Below are positions 1 to 11,349 of a stretch of 64,000 bases of DNA, piece by piece. The stretch is from NCBI GenBank assembly GCA_019614645.1, contig JABWDB010000067.1, positions 186,001 to 250,000 on the forward strand, given 5' to 3'. The stretch comes from Stratiolaelaps scimitus. Its lineage: Eukaryota > Arthropoda > Arachnida > Mesostigmata > Laelapidae. How positions within the stretch are numbered: the stretch's first letter is position 1; the number at the start of each line of letters is the position of its first letter. The notes beneath the pieces were generated by a model. That model made no database searches. It had not been told where the DNA came from and was given only the letters and a program-made list of their open reading frames with translations. Position numbers and translations under genes: made by a program.

Positions 1-1180
1 AATAATATCCTGAGCTCAATTCATCTGGAAAATCACCACATCGTTAGATTAAGGGTTTTGTTTACGTTGTTGTCCGCAGTAATTATTACCTGCGGACAAT
101 AGTAGTGCTTGTACAAATTAAATTGCCCGACTGATCTAATGAAAAATGTGACCCGGTTCGTCGACCCACAAGGATCGTTCATTCTGATCACTCCTGACAG
201 TCGATCAAGGTGATTTTACAGACTCGAAGCTCACTTTCTTCAGATCTAGCCCCACTGCTTGTTCACCCATTGATTCCCAAATTCTCGCAGGACGATATAG
301 CACTGGACATTGGCCGAAGCGAGATCGTATCATTGGCATCTAGGGATCCTTGCACGGTTACGATGAACTCCATATGGTGAACGGCGTTATGCCCGAGTCG
401 GCCATTCAGTCTCTAGCTGCTTGAGTTCGTATCGATAATGCTGCGAATACCTCTTTAGGCGAATATTTCTTCTCGACACAACATTACCCCTAACACAGGC
501 TGTCCGTAGGAGCCGACGTACGCCCAGTCTGCCGCCAGATTCACCAACTAGCTGTGAACCATCTGATGTTCATTCACCCATCGGAGTCTGTTCCTCTTTC
601 GTACTTACATACTTATTATAGCAGATATTGTTGTAGCTAGTGGCCGCTATCTTCTCCCTCTCGTTCGATGCCTGATGATTTCAGGCCCGCTCGCTCTCTC
701 TCATCTCGCCATCGTCGGCCTCCTCTTCGCCTTCAGAAGTGAGCGATTGAGACGAGTCAGTAGTTCACTGTCTCGCTCCCAAAAGGAGGAGAGTCCGCCT
801 CGGCCTACAACTATGGCGAGTGGCCCACTCCGTTTAGCTCCACTACTATACTGGCCGCTCTGGTCAACGAAGCCAACCGGTCGATATTCGCAGAAGCGCC
901 CTTCGAAGAAGCTGACACAAACGCAGACGGCCGACAGATCTCACGGGTAGGCAAATCCAACGGCTCTACATAGACTGTACTAGTCGTACGAGTAGTAGAA
1001 GAAAGAGCCATTCCCAGACAGAGTTGAGAATTTGGGAAGTTTGTATTGAACGAGGAACCCTCCAACGCAACTACATGTCCGAAATAACTATTTTTTTTTC
1101 TGAGAGAGATTCTATAGTAAGCGCCAGTGCGCATGATATCTGAACTGATATCATAGGTTGAACTGAACGGGACACGGGCC
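1..1180. other. No recognisable gene
   Basis: I see no conserved domain or RNA gene here. Open frames of about 90-107 codons occur on both strands between 675 and 1134 but overlap each other and match no family I know. The 650-1000 part is somewhat richer in C and G than its surroundings. A (TCA)n stretch follows at about 1190-1212. Confidence 0.5.
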
Positions 1181-1258
1181 CATTTTAATAAACATCATCA
1201 TCATCATCATCAGGAGTGTTTTTCTGAGGACCTCTAGAACTTGATAAAGATGGTGGTG

Positions 1259-1270
1259 ATATATATTATA

Positions 1271-1313
<43 letters not shown>
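1259..1313. repeat. (TA)n microsatellite
   Basis: An almost pure TA dinucleotide tract of about 55 bp with a few interruptions, one of about ten such arrays in the window. Its exact length may be unreliable because such tracts collapse or expand in sequencing. Confidence 0.9.
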
Positions 1314-1315
<2 letters not shown>

Positions 1316-2204
1316 TTTCAACCCTTAGACAAAAATTTAGGAATCAAATTTTTGAAAAATCACTTTTATAGTTCAAGCTTCCTGTAAGATGGTGATAATA
1401 TCACAATCCGTAGTAATTATTGCAGAATAGAATATAAGTAGTGTTACCGATATATGACTATAAACATATGTATATGTTTATGTAAAGGGTAAAAGCTCAA
1501 CATAAGCTTATTTACTCATGCACTGAGTGCGAACTGGCAGGAAACAGTGATGAAAAAGCTCGATTCTTTAAACCAGTGAATTTAATTCAGTTGAAATATT
1601 CCATATTGGAGCAGCAAGTAGACGAAATGTTCCGTATCCAGAGCAGGAAACAGCAAACAGGATTGTGAGTGATTGACGACGTATGTTGAGAGATAGACAA
1701 GCAAGTTAATGGAGCGAATTATCTCCAAGATAATAATCTATCATTTCCAATATATAAAGTCAAATCTCTCCAAATGGTTATTGGGTAACGAATTACATCT
1801 GATAGGGCTGTATTTGATACTCGGGACTTTGATTCTGTTGTTACTACCGACAATATGTAGGCATAATATATTAAAAGTTTATTCAGAGAATGAAGTGAAT
1901 GATTCGAGAAGGTACTCAAAGTTGGCTAAAAATCTGGACTGCTTCAGGCTTATGGGTACTATATAGATTGTTAAAAACAATTCCTTCAGATGTTGCTAGC
2001 CGATTCAAATCATGGACAATGTTATCACTGATATATTGTGTGTATATAATATCATAATATGATGCCAATACCATCAGGTAACCAAGAATAAATAATGCAG
2101 CATATGCTGAACAGCATATCACATATATACAGATAAGCGAACATGATGTGTAACATGGACATGAAATATATGTAACAATAAGTAACAATAAGTATGTAAC
2201 AATA

Positions 2205-2262
2205 ATTAAGCATTGTAAAATTGCACCTCCTTTAATAAACCAATAAACATTTACCATTCTAC
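2205..2262 (+). repeat. SINE C tail fragment
   Basis: The 3' part of a retroposon family also seen at 7940-8067, 22390-22502 and (minus strand) 46595-46738. The shared part runs from AAGCATTGTAAAATTGCA through CTTTAATAAACCAATA to a TTTACC-type end. The tRNA-like head is missing, so this copy is 5' truncated, as expected for target-primed insertion. Three GTAACAATAA-like units lie just upstream. Confidence 0.75.
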
Positions 2263-5200
2263 CATAGCTTAAATGTTCGGGGTAAGCATTGGAAACCATG
2301 TCGCAATTGATTCTATAGGATCAGATTGACGGGTCTGATCAGCTATTCGTTCATTTAAATTTAAATAAATATGGATGGTCAAACACAGTAGTAGAAAGCA
2401 TCAAAAGCATGATAGAGTATCGGCGCAATCTACAAGAAAAACGAAGCCTAATGCGTTGTCCGAACGCTCACATTTTCAGACAAATCAGACAACTGAGCGG
2501 TGTTGTTCGATTGTAGATACCATTAAACATTGAAATACTACCAGTCGATGCAAGAATTCATCGTATCACTAAAAGATGACGATACGAAGTTCGAATTTTC
2601 AGCTCAAGCGCAAATCCTCCCAGAGTCTCAAAAACGGGATTCCGGATAGATGCACCTTAGGCGCAATGCCTCGCATAGTTTTTCGAGCTCTGTACACATA
2701 GAACGAGAACTCACGCGGTATAAACAAAGCTACAGTTCCGTCAAAAAAGCACAATTTGAATGAATTAATATAATTGCTTTTAGTTTTGAATTATAAACAG
2801 AAATGAGTTTGAAGATAACAGATACTGGCAATAGACTAACAACGGGTTAATTACAACGGGAAAAACGGGGTAAGGTGGCAGAGGTCAGTGACACTAAGCG
2901 AAATAGGGAATATTTAATAACTGCAAAGAGATAATTGCAGCGAGACAAAAAGCATAGCTAATAACTGCGACTGGACACATGGTTAATTGGATCATTCCGA
3001 TTAGCGAATGAGATAATTACAACAGCGCTAGCACAACAGGCCAACGAAACGCCTGCAGTCATGACCCTGTATTAGAGTTTTAATTGGAAGAAGTATCAAG
3101 CTAGCATTGGGTAGCGTGTACTATGCCTGTGTAGTGCTGAGCGTGCAAAAAGAAGAAAAAACATTGAGAAAAACATGTCCATGCGGAAACGTTAAATCGA
3201 ATACAACAATGATCCAATGGAATGATTTTGTGCTAATTGGCTCATTTATAATACGGTTAGCTGTCATAGAGTGGCCCGGTCTATATAGGCAGATACATAA
3301 AATTTCCACTTTAAGACTACGACCTTTCAAATCAAATCGGAGACTCTTCAAACTAAGTCGGACATTTTTGAAAATGTCGAATGTAGTCCAAGAATCTATT
3401 TAGAAGTCTCGCTTGACAGCCAATTATGATATGTATTATTATTATTATTATTAATGATGAGTTACGGTACAGAGAAACGTCTACAGAACCGTACTAGAGT
3501 CGCCTAGAAAAAATAATTGTCAATCTGGTGTTGGTCCAAAACAAAATCCTACAAGAAGCAGTAGTAAGCGTTGATATGAAAGTACAACCAGAAGCATAAT
3601 ATCTACCAATAAATAGAAATAACCGCAGATGAATAAGGCCACCGTGCGGAGGTAACGACCCTGTGAAGTTAAGCTTATCGAGAATCCCATTGATACCCAC
3701 CCACAGTACACGTTGGCTCAGATACAGGGACCGAGATCAATCTTAAGGCAACAATCGACTTAATAGTCCTCGATAGTTAGCGCCTTGCAACAGCTGCGAA
3801 TTTCACTCAAAATAGTCATCTCGATCTTAATCGTGTCCATACCGTCGGTAGAGCGGTAGAGCTGCCAAAAATCTACTGTACACCCTCACGTGTGATAAAC
3901 TTTGACCCATTGCGCGTGACCGATATTATACTCACTCATCGCGCGTTGCATAATAATGTGATATCTAATACCGTTAATATTATCATAAACAATACAGTGA
4001 TTCACAATAAAAAATTGTACCTTTGTTGATCAACCCGATTTCGATCTCCCCAGAAGAAGAAGAAGAAGAAGGAAGGAAGGACAAAGGAAGAAACGCAGTT
4101 CTGTGAGACTACGTTTTTCCCTAAAGAAAATTGTCACGGAATGGTCGTGTATCGTGGACAACTCTACAACGTGGTACGGCACAACAAGGATACTAAGCAC
4201 ATCATATGTTCTACGGTTCGTATCACCGTACTCATGATACATACTGAATCCCACAGACGAAGTATGTATTCTCAAAGGTGAAGGTGAGAATCGATATTTA
4301 GTAGGCGACTGAAAAACGCCTATTAAGTGAAGGTAATGAGGAGAAACCAGTGATTGACAAACGTTATACAAGACAGTGTCGGAGCAGTTGCACAATATGA
4401 TATTGCCACCAAGGTTCTTTAGTAAAATGATGGTATAACTATCGACGGCAGCAAAGGACTAGCTGCTTGTTATCAAGTGGAACCGTAAGTAATAGATAAG
4501 TTCTAATTAAATAAATGCTGAGGAACGACGGTGTTTTCTTGTTTTTATTTTGTAAATACTATACGAAATGACTATACGAACCCTTTACGTAATTTATTTG
4601 CGGTATTTTACAGATTTGTGAATCTGGTAACATTTTTCATCATTTCCACTCTAAAAGTCGCATAGCTTGCCGTACAAGACGCTCCTAAGCAGATCATACA
4701 GCATTCTATATTTTTCCATATGGTTATTATGAGAGTATGGAGGTAGCTCAGCGAGCTTTATTCACTAATGCAGTGGATGCTGAAGTATACAAAATATTTG
4801 AGAAAGAACGAAAATAATTAGTAAGTGCTTTTGAGTGTTTTTTTTTTGTCCAAGGCTTGTGCTGTTATTGTGACGAACGTTTTAGTAATCATGCTGCTCT
4901 TCTAGGAATCTCTTGTGCCCATTATTATGAGCGCTAGCTTTCTATTTCTCTCGCTTAAATGAGCGACATCCCCTTTGAAAACACACGCACACACACACAC
5001 CCCCCAGCCGTCTCACAGCGGGTGCCCCTCAAAGCGCTCGAAGGCGAAGTTCAGGCTACGTTGTATGCAATTCTGTCCATTGCAGGGTGAGACTGAAACT
5101 AAGTGAACGATATGAGCTGGTGAGACGCGATTCAATCTAATACTGTGTCTTTGAAATGTGGGGAAACACATAAAGGAAAAAAAAAAGTGTTTGTAGCTTC

Positions 5201-5659
5201 TAACCGTACAGATGCACTGGCCAGTGCAATCTGGTTTGCGCAACAGCAAACTTCGAGTTGTGGATAGGCATCCGAATCTCCAAGTGATGATTAAACTGCA
5301 TTTGAAAATTAGAATTGACTAAGCAGTTTGACGAGAAACGTAAATGGAGTTTTAGAATTCGACTTCCGACTCAATATTTAACTCGTTTTTTATATGTTAG
5401 AGTCAAAAATTGTGTATTTTAATTGGGTACTTCGATGCGGGTGACAAATTGTTATTCCGTTACTATCATAGTAGGACATTTATATCAATCCATCCTAGAG
5501 ACCAGATTTAGAGGTAAATACATGCACTCCAGCTAAATTAACTGACTTCGGAAATATGTCAATATAAGTTCAGTACAGTATTTTAGAAAAAAAAAATCGC
5601 GCTATTTCCTCGAAAGAGAAAGCATGCTATTCCGCTAAGTGAGCTAGATTTTTGCGTTC
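2263..5659. other. No recognisable gene; simple repeats
   Basis: No domain-bearing frame found. The stretch holds a short (TTA)n at about 3433-3455, an (AAG)n/(GGAA)n purine run at 4052-4090 and a (CA)n run at about 4983-5000. The 121-codon minus frame at 4030-4395 includes translated purine repeat and has no recognisable motif, so I do not call it. Confidence 0.5.
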
Positions 5660-6354
5660 TTCAGAAATGAATATTTTTATGCTTAAGTGTGCTCTGTAGA
5701 AATGATAGGTGCATAGCAGATGTTGCTGTCAGTTAGGACAGAAATATGGCGAACTATCACTAACATCGAATTTTCCTGCATAAAAAACACTATTAATCTG
5801 CTCTTTTTAGATCGGTCGTAGCGTTGACCATAATAAACCAGCGACTGCTACTGTTGCTGCGTCTTCTGTGATTGTCGTTCAGCTGAATATCAATATCCAA
5901 CAAACTTCTTGTTTAGTTGAAACTTTGCCTTTTTTTGGATCATATCTATCGGGTGACTCGTGGCGGAGTTGGTGACCATGTTGCTGGCAATGAAACTTAA
6001 AACTATTACAGTATTCAGTTGTTTTAATGGCTGCCTATGCGTGCACACCAAATCTGTGACAATGTTAGAACGATTGATTTGATGATCCAGACAGCTCCGG
6101 GTTTAGAAAAATAGTGACTTCTTTTCGCAAGTCAATTCGCTGCAATACTACATATAAGTTGACACTGATTTCGAAAATTCAAAACTGCTGCCACCAATTA
6201 CCTCACCTATGGGACTATTCCAGGCGTATCTCCCCTTGGTAGAATCACCTATATTTGCTGATTAACTTGAACTTTCCGTAGGGTTTCTATGATGTCGCTG
6301 CATCATTGTCTATGAAGCCTGAGGACCACATTCAGCATGGATGCAGTTTGCTTA
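5660..6354. repeat. Non-mariner half of a duplicated chimeric unit (copy 1)
   Basis: About 700 bp that recurs, with scattered substitutions and small indels, at 59263-59970. In both places it begins near TTCAGRAATGAAYATTTTTATG and runs directly into the 3' (C-terminal) side of a mariner transposase remnant read on the minus strand. I see no coding domain in it. Its identity is unknown: it may be flanking DNA copied with the transposon, or the body of another element joined to mariner. Confidence 0.75.
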
Positions 6355-7240
6355 ACCAGAAAGATCTTAAGTGCGTCTTTCCCCGTTCGAATAAAACATT
6401 GCTTGCACAGACCAAAAAACTTATCAACGCTATCATTTGTATCGTAGCGCCCTAAGGGTACGAATTGTGATTTTTGAAGGAGCAGTGGTGGTCGCTCGGG
6501 GCTAAATCTGGAGAATAGGATGGTGGGTATTCGACAATTTCGACGTCCATCTCGACCAGTTTAGCCCATGACTTGTGAGCAGGTGCAAACGCTGGTGAAA
6601 CAGCAAACAAAGCACTTGCTTCTGAATGCCAGACTGATTCCTAGCTATTGCGATCCAAAAGTTCGGCATAGTATTCTCCTGTGATTTGTTTTACAAGTCT
6701 CAAGATAGGCGATTAGAATAATTACATTTGTATCTTAAAACACAGTGCACCAGTCCTGAACCTGATCGGCGGCCCTTCATAGCGAGCAGTCCACTAACGA
6801 GGGGTTGGTTAGCTTCAGGTGTGTAGTGGTGAACCCACTTTTCATCAGCGATTACGAATCGACGCCAAATATCCCGCAGATTTCTCTGTGTCTGCCCGAG
6901 ACAGCGCTTAAAAAGCATCACTGCGTTTAGTTATGCTTCTCAGTCAAGCTGTACGGCACCCACTTACTGTTCAACTTTCTCATGACGGGACCGCTGCTTA
7001 GGGTGGAAATAGATAAACCGTTGCTAATCCTTTAATTCCTCATCAATATGAGCCTTAACCCGATTATTCTGAAGCATTATCTCATTCACTTTTCACATAT
7101 TTTGTTCATTCGTTGCCGTTTTTGGAGCTCCCGGGCGTGCTTCGTCTTGGACACTAGTTCGACCCCTTTTAAATTCACTGATTCAATAGCGCAGAGTTTC
7201 ATACGGTTGGGCAGATTCTTCGTTAACGGCATTTAACTTC
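6355..7240 (-). pseudogene. Dead mariner-family transposase (copy 1)
   Basis: Decayed transposase of a mariner (IS630/Tc1-mariner, DD34D) element, which would bind terminal inverted repeats and move by cut and paste. Read from high to low coordinates, the N-terminal side near 7237-7110 shows EFKRGRTSVQDEARPGAPKT, typical of mariner DNA-binding regions. The middle (about 6800-6850) shows ADEKWVHHYTPE, around the second catalytic aspartate. The catalytic tail near 6480-6550 shows YSPDLAPSDHH. Stops and frameshifts break the frame many times and the C-terminus stops at the junction with the 700-bp repeat, so it cannot encode an active enzyme. The closest relative in the window is at 59972-60850. 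Confidence 0.9.
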
Positions 7241-7255
7241 GTTTTTATCCGACTT

Positions 7256-7269
7256 GTCTAATAACAGTC
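7256..7269. repeat. Target-site duplication, left copy, for SINE B
   Basis: GTCTAATAACAGTC is repeated with one mismatch at 7457-7470. The pair brackets the SINE B copy and marks a target-primed insertion. Confidence 0.85.
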
Positions 7270-7456
7270 CAGGTTTTCGGGCCGACTCTCAGCCAACATT
7301 TAACATCCACGACACAACTGCTTTTAGGATTGCTTCGTATAACAAGACGGACCCCTAAATGCAAATGTGCAACGGTGGGGATCAAACCCGTGCACCTACG
7401 TATCTCCTCCGATTGCAAGGTGCACACGAATGCACCAGCAGGCCACCGGGCTCGAC
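7270..7456 (-). mobile_element. SINE B, near full length
   Basis: A tRNA-derived SINE of about 187 bp. On the minus strand it starts with an A-box-like GTGGCCTGCTGG and carries a B-box around 7390 (GGTTTGATCCC). It then runs through AAATGCAAATGTGCAACGG-type body sequence reversed relative to the plus strand, and ends in GGCTGAGAGTCGGCCCGAAAA. It is flanked by 14-bp target-site duplications (7256-7269 and 7457-7470). Other copies are at 48835-49005, 61541-61724, 32609-32703, 11314-11349 and 55399-55425. It encodes no protein and would depend on a LINE for movement. Confidence 0.88.
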
Positions 7457-7470
7457 GTCTAATAACAGCC
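7457..7470. repeat. Target-site duplication, right copy, for SINE B
   Basis: GTCTAATAACAGCC matches 7256-7269 at 13 of 14 positions. Confidence 0.85.
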
Positions 7471-7939
7471 CGAAATCGGCGCTACCGTCCGTTATGTCGC
7501 TTACACTCGTAGACGTCGTGAACAAAAACGACTCTGCCGTTTGAAGTAGAGCCCTTTCCACCAAAACATAAACCTTCCACCGTTGGTGAGCCGAACATGC
7601 CGATCCAGGAAACATATTGACCCATCCAGTATATATATATGATGTTGATATCAATATATAACATTTTTATGAGGTAACCCTATGAAAGAATGAGATACTC
7701 GACTCATTCTTAAGGTTGAATATATCAGAGGTAAATTATAATGGAATGGCGCTACCCGAAAACTGTTTTTTTTTTGGTAACGGACCGTCAACCCAAGGTG
7801 TGTAACAACGTCAACTTTATTTTGTAAAACATATGAATAAACAAACATCTTTGCTGACACAAATTCAGTTTATCAAAATAATCAAAAATTCGCTTCAAAG
7901 ACACGGTATGCAGCAACATTTTTTGTATCGAACAGGACA

Positions 7940-8067
7940 CACAGCTACGAAAACGTCTCCCCCGCGGGTTCGAGCCCAGTCGCGTGACATGTAAGAGAGC
8001 TAAAGCATTGCGAAATTGCAGCGCCTTTAATAAACCAATAAAGCTTTACCTTTTTACCTTTTACCTC
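7940..8067 (+). mobile_element. SINE C copy
   Basis: Retroposon with a tRNA B-box-like GGTTCGAGCCC near 7967, then GTGACATGTAAGAGAGCT, the family tail AAGCATTGCGAAATTGCA, CTTTAATAAACCAATA, and a 3' end made of TTTACC-like repeats (8046-8067). The A-box region is not clearly preserved. It shares this layout with 22390-22502 and the reverse-oriented copy at 46595-46738. Confidence 0.8.
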
Positions 8068-8703
8068 AGAAATTGAGCTGGATCGCCTGGATCATCCTTT
8101 AGCAGATCAGAAAATGTTTTATAAAAGAACGACATTATTAAAAAGCAGGGACTGTTAACTAATCCATGACCGGCAAACCTTTGGGTTGAAAACAATTGAA
8201 ATGGGAATCATAATAATAATAAAATTTTATCTAATTTTTGTTTGTAATCGTTAAAGAATAAAATATATCACGTAAATACTATTTCATGCAACGAAATGAA
8301 GTGTTTAACATACATGTTAAAATAATAATTACCTCAAATAATGCTTAATATTAAAAGCAAAATAAGACACTCTGTCCCCGCTTATTGTATAGTTACATTT
8401 TGTTTAAATAATTAATAAACTTCGTAAAGGAGCCAACGAAAGGCGTCTCTGTGTCTAGCTAACTTGTTTGCATTGCAAGATCCACTTAAATCAGCAATAA
8501 TTAGTAGCCTTATCATATAATTTGGTCTCATTAGTTTTAGAAAGTGCAGCCAAAAATAAAAAGTATAGAAAGATAAGTATTTAAAGTGGCTATATCTATC
8601 GGGAGAAAAGGAACCTTCATGAACATTCATCACAAGGGAATGGCCAAATGAATTCGATCGATACCAAATATAGGATAATAATAGTAATAATAATAATTAA
8701 TAC

Positions 8704-8742
8704 AGGGGAACAGCTGAGGGTCAGCTCGAAAACAAAAAAAAA
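8704..8742 (+). repeat. SINE A tail fragment (plus)
   Basis: Only the last part of SINE A is present: AGGGGAACAGCTGAGGGTC, the rest of the hairpin, CGAAAA and a long A-rich tail. Strong 5' truncation fits a LINE-driven insertion. It faces a second SINE A tail in the opposite orientation about 40 bp away. Confidence 0.85.
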
Positions 8743-8782
8743 TACAGTAGATTATCATAAGTATAACCATTTTGCGACTACT

Positions 8783-8878
8783 TTTTTTTTTTTCGAGCTG
8801 ACCCTCAGCTATTCCCCTATCTGACAGGCCTCAGCTCTTAACCTTTAGGTATTACTATGAGGACCGATCGGGTATTTT
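8783..8878 (-). mobile_element. SINE A, 5'-truncated, with target-site duplication
   Basis: Minus-strand SINE A tail. The plus strand shows the poly-T tail, then GAGCTGACCCTCAGCT, then CCTATCTGACAGGCCTCAGC and GGTATTACTATGAGGACC. It is flanked by 14-bp repeats ATTTTGCGACTACT (8769-8782) and ATTTTGCGTCTACT (8879-8892), 13 of 14 identical, so this is a separate insertion event from the neighbouring plus-strand tail. Confidence 0.88.
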
Positions 8879-8892
8879 ATTTTGCGTCTACT

Positions 8893-10150
8893 ATCTTTAT
8901 TGACACTACAATATATAAAAAGCCAGAGTTGGATATTACTTCGTTATTTTAACATCATAGTGTTATAACCGGTTCGATATGAAAACTCTGCTGGGGGATC
9001 GCTCTTTCGCTTCACGTTCGTCTGCTGTAGGAGTTGTCATAATGGCCTTGGGACCTGTCGGCCAAGGCTATTCATATATTAAACACGGGCTCTGTTCAAA
9101 GTTCAAAATGCAATGACACGTGTGAGTCTTCAGTAATATGTCCTTCTGTTCCACATATATTGCTTGTCTTAATTACCGCAAGGCGACGCTGCTATACGAA
9201 TTTATTTTTCTTATGCCCTGTCTTGAATTGGCAATCTCTCGACATGACAATTTCGAGGATTTACTATGTCAACCTGGACAAGAATTCAGATATAGACAAG
9301 CTATGGTTACTAGAGCCAATGCTGGTATGATATCCGACAATATACGAAACGACATCAGTATATCGTCAACTTATTCTCCTATCTGGCCTTTGTGCAAAAT
9401 TTCAGAAAGTTAAAAGTACTCTTATTAGTGATGTGCTCATTCAGTGGTCGGATCCAAATTTCATATTTGATTGCAAATGACGTCAAGATAGTCTTTTTTA
9501 AACTAATTTCAACTGACATAAAGGTCTGCATATATATTTTTTGCTGACGACTTCAAAAGAGCTTATTTAAAAATATCAACTGACATGAAACTCTTCATTT
9601 TCTTTACTGAAATTTCGTTTTGATATATATTAGATCAACATTTCGAAAAATACCGTCATATTTTGACCTCTCTCCTTCAGCTTCAAATTTTATAGTGCAT
9701 ACCAGTATTTGAACCACCTAGTACTGCTAGACTCATTCAGATCAGACGAGAGCTGAGCCAAGCGGGGTACCTTTGTGATCTTACAGTTCAAGAAATTAAA
9801 CAATGGTCTTGGATTGTTTTCAAACGAGGAAGAATTCATGCTCATTTGTTATTGGTGCTAATTGTCAGTATTAAGTGTTTATAAAATATTCGTGACTGTC
9901 TTTAGTATGTATAAGACACGGAACTTCACGGACCGTGCGTGATCGAGGTCTTCGTCATCGATGTGGCTTGCGACACAGCTCTCCTATTGCTTGGGAGAAG
10001 TTGAAGATCATTGTGTACCAAGACGCGTCGGGTGGCACGATGTGCAACAATTCAGTTAACAAAAATGCTTTTGCAGGAACTTAACCAGCACTTCTCCATA
10101 GTATATGGGGAGGCTAGAGACATCCGCTTTCTACAGGGAAGAGAGGCTGG
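8893..10150. other. No recognisable gene
   Basis: No domain, RNA gene or known repeat found. The 91-codon plus frame at 9138-9413 has no recognisable motif. Confidence 0.5.
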
Positions 10151-10239
10151 TCTCCGTACCGTGATTGCTTCCGCGAACCTCTTTTAGCCACCAAACACAG
10201 GGACACCAAAGGGACACTCTAAACAATTTTGCTTTCGCG

Positions 10240-10400
10240 GAGTTCATGACGTCTGTGGTCGACGTCGCTCCAGCGGTGTCTATGGCGAAAATGCCACTAT
10301 TGACGTCACACCGTTCGCCGAACGTGCGGGGGTGGAGAGCTACAGCACGACATAGCACGGTATACGCATGCGCTAAACGAAGCACGTTAGTGTGTGACAC
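10240..10400. promoter_or_regulatory. Possible CpG-type promoter patch
   Basis: A GC-richer patch with two good general promoter motifs close together: the palindromic CRE octamer TGACGTCA at 10301-10308 and an NRF1/Ewg-like ACGCATGCGCT at 10364-10374. Several further CpGs lie around them. No downstream coding exon is recognisable, so this is inference from motif clustering only. It could equally be chance or a transposon fragment. Confidence 0.3.
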
Positions 10401-11085
10401 GACACGATGGAGACACGAGGCTCGAAGGTGGAGGCCCCGTCAGGCTGTCTCTCCCCCTTCGGCTTTGGGCTGTCAAAACGAACCCTGCTTTGCCGTTATC
10501 GGCAGGGGCTGAAGCATGTTTGGACCACGGACAGGGTCATCGTGGAACACAATATATATAATTATACACCATTTGGAGAACGAGCATGTATACAATAGGA
10601 AGGGTTGGGCTTTGGCACAGCTATACATCGATTGCAGCAGACATCATCTGTCTATCTATGTAACATCAAGTGCATTGTTCACGGCCGAAGGACTCGGGCA
10701 ACGGATTCTGGCCAGTAGTTTCGTAGAACAAACGCTCAGAAAGGTCAGATGATGCGACAATACAATAAACGTAGGTAGTGTTGGGTCCGTGCGCCGTGAC
10801 TATCCCTTCACATATGAATACTAAAGGTCACGAGTTAGCGTGAAAGGCCACGAAGCCCACCACCTGTGGAGCCAAACGTTAGATGGAATCGAGAATGGTG
10901 TTCGCTGGATACGATGGACTCATTGGTGGGTGGCACGCAACCGGCTCACATGCCAGCATTCGACTGCACGTGAAGCTCGCTCAACATAATCGAATGTAGT
11001 ATTTATACGTATATTTTAAGCAATTATGTTTATACATTGAAATTTTTCCTTAAGAGAAGGTCCAAAATCCCAGTGTTCTGTGCAG

Positions 11086-11087
<2 letters not shown>

Positions 11088-11122
<35 letters not shown>
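11088..11122. repeat. (TA)n microsatellite
   Basis: Pure TA tract of about 35 bp. Confidence 0.9.
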
Positions 11123-11124
<2 letters not shown>

Positions 11125-11313
11125 GCTTATTTAGTAACAAAAACGCGATAACTTGAGTCATCTATCAGTAAGCACCAATTGGTACATATCTGATTCGATT
11201 CCAAATCTAGCACGGTAACATTCAACCTTATCTGCTTAAGACAGGAAGACGGAGAAGTAATCGATGACATTTTCTTTGGGCAGTAGTATTGTACTGAACA
11301 ACACCGCTCACCA

Positions 11314-11349
11314 TGTTAAATGTTGGCTGTGGATCAGCCCGGAAAATTT
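11314..11349 (+). repeat. SINE B 3'-end fragment
   Basis: Matches the end of SINE B: GTTAAATGTTGGCTGTGGAT, then CAGCCCGGAAAA, followed by a (TTA)n-like tail. Only the terminal hairpin region survives. Confidence 0.75.

Noticed and set aside
1..600. Possible rRNA sequence at the left edge
   Set aside because: Scanning for conserved rRNA strings gave no convincing match on either strand.
7960..7990. Possible tRNA gene (GGTTCGAGCCC)
   Set aside because: Only a B-box is intact and the SINE C tail follows, so it belongs to a SINE and not to a tRNA gene.
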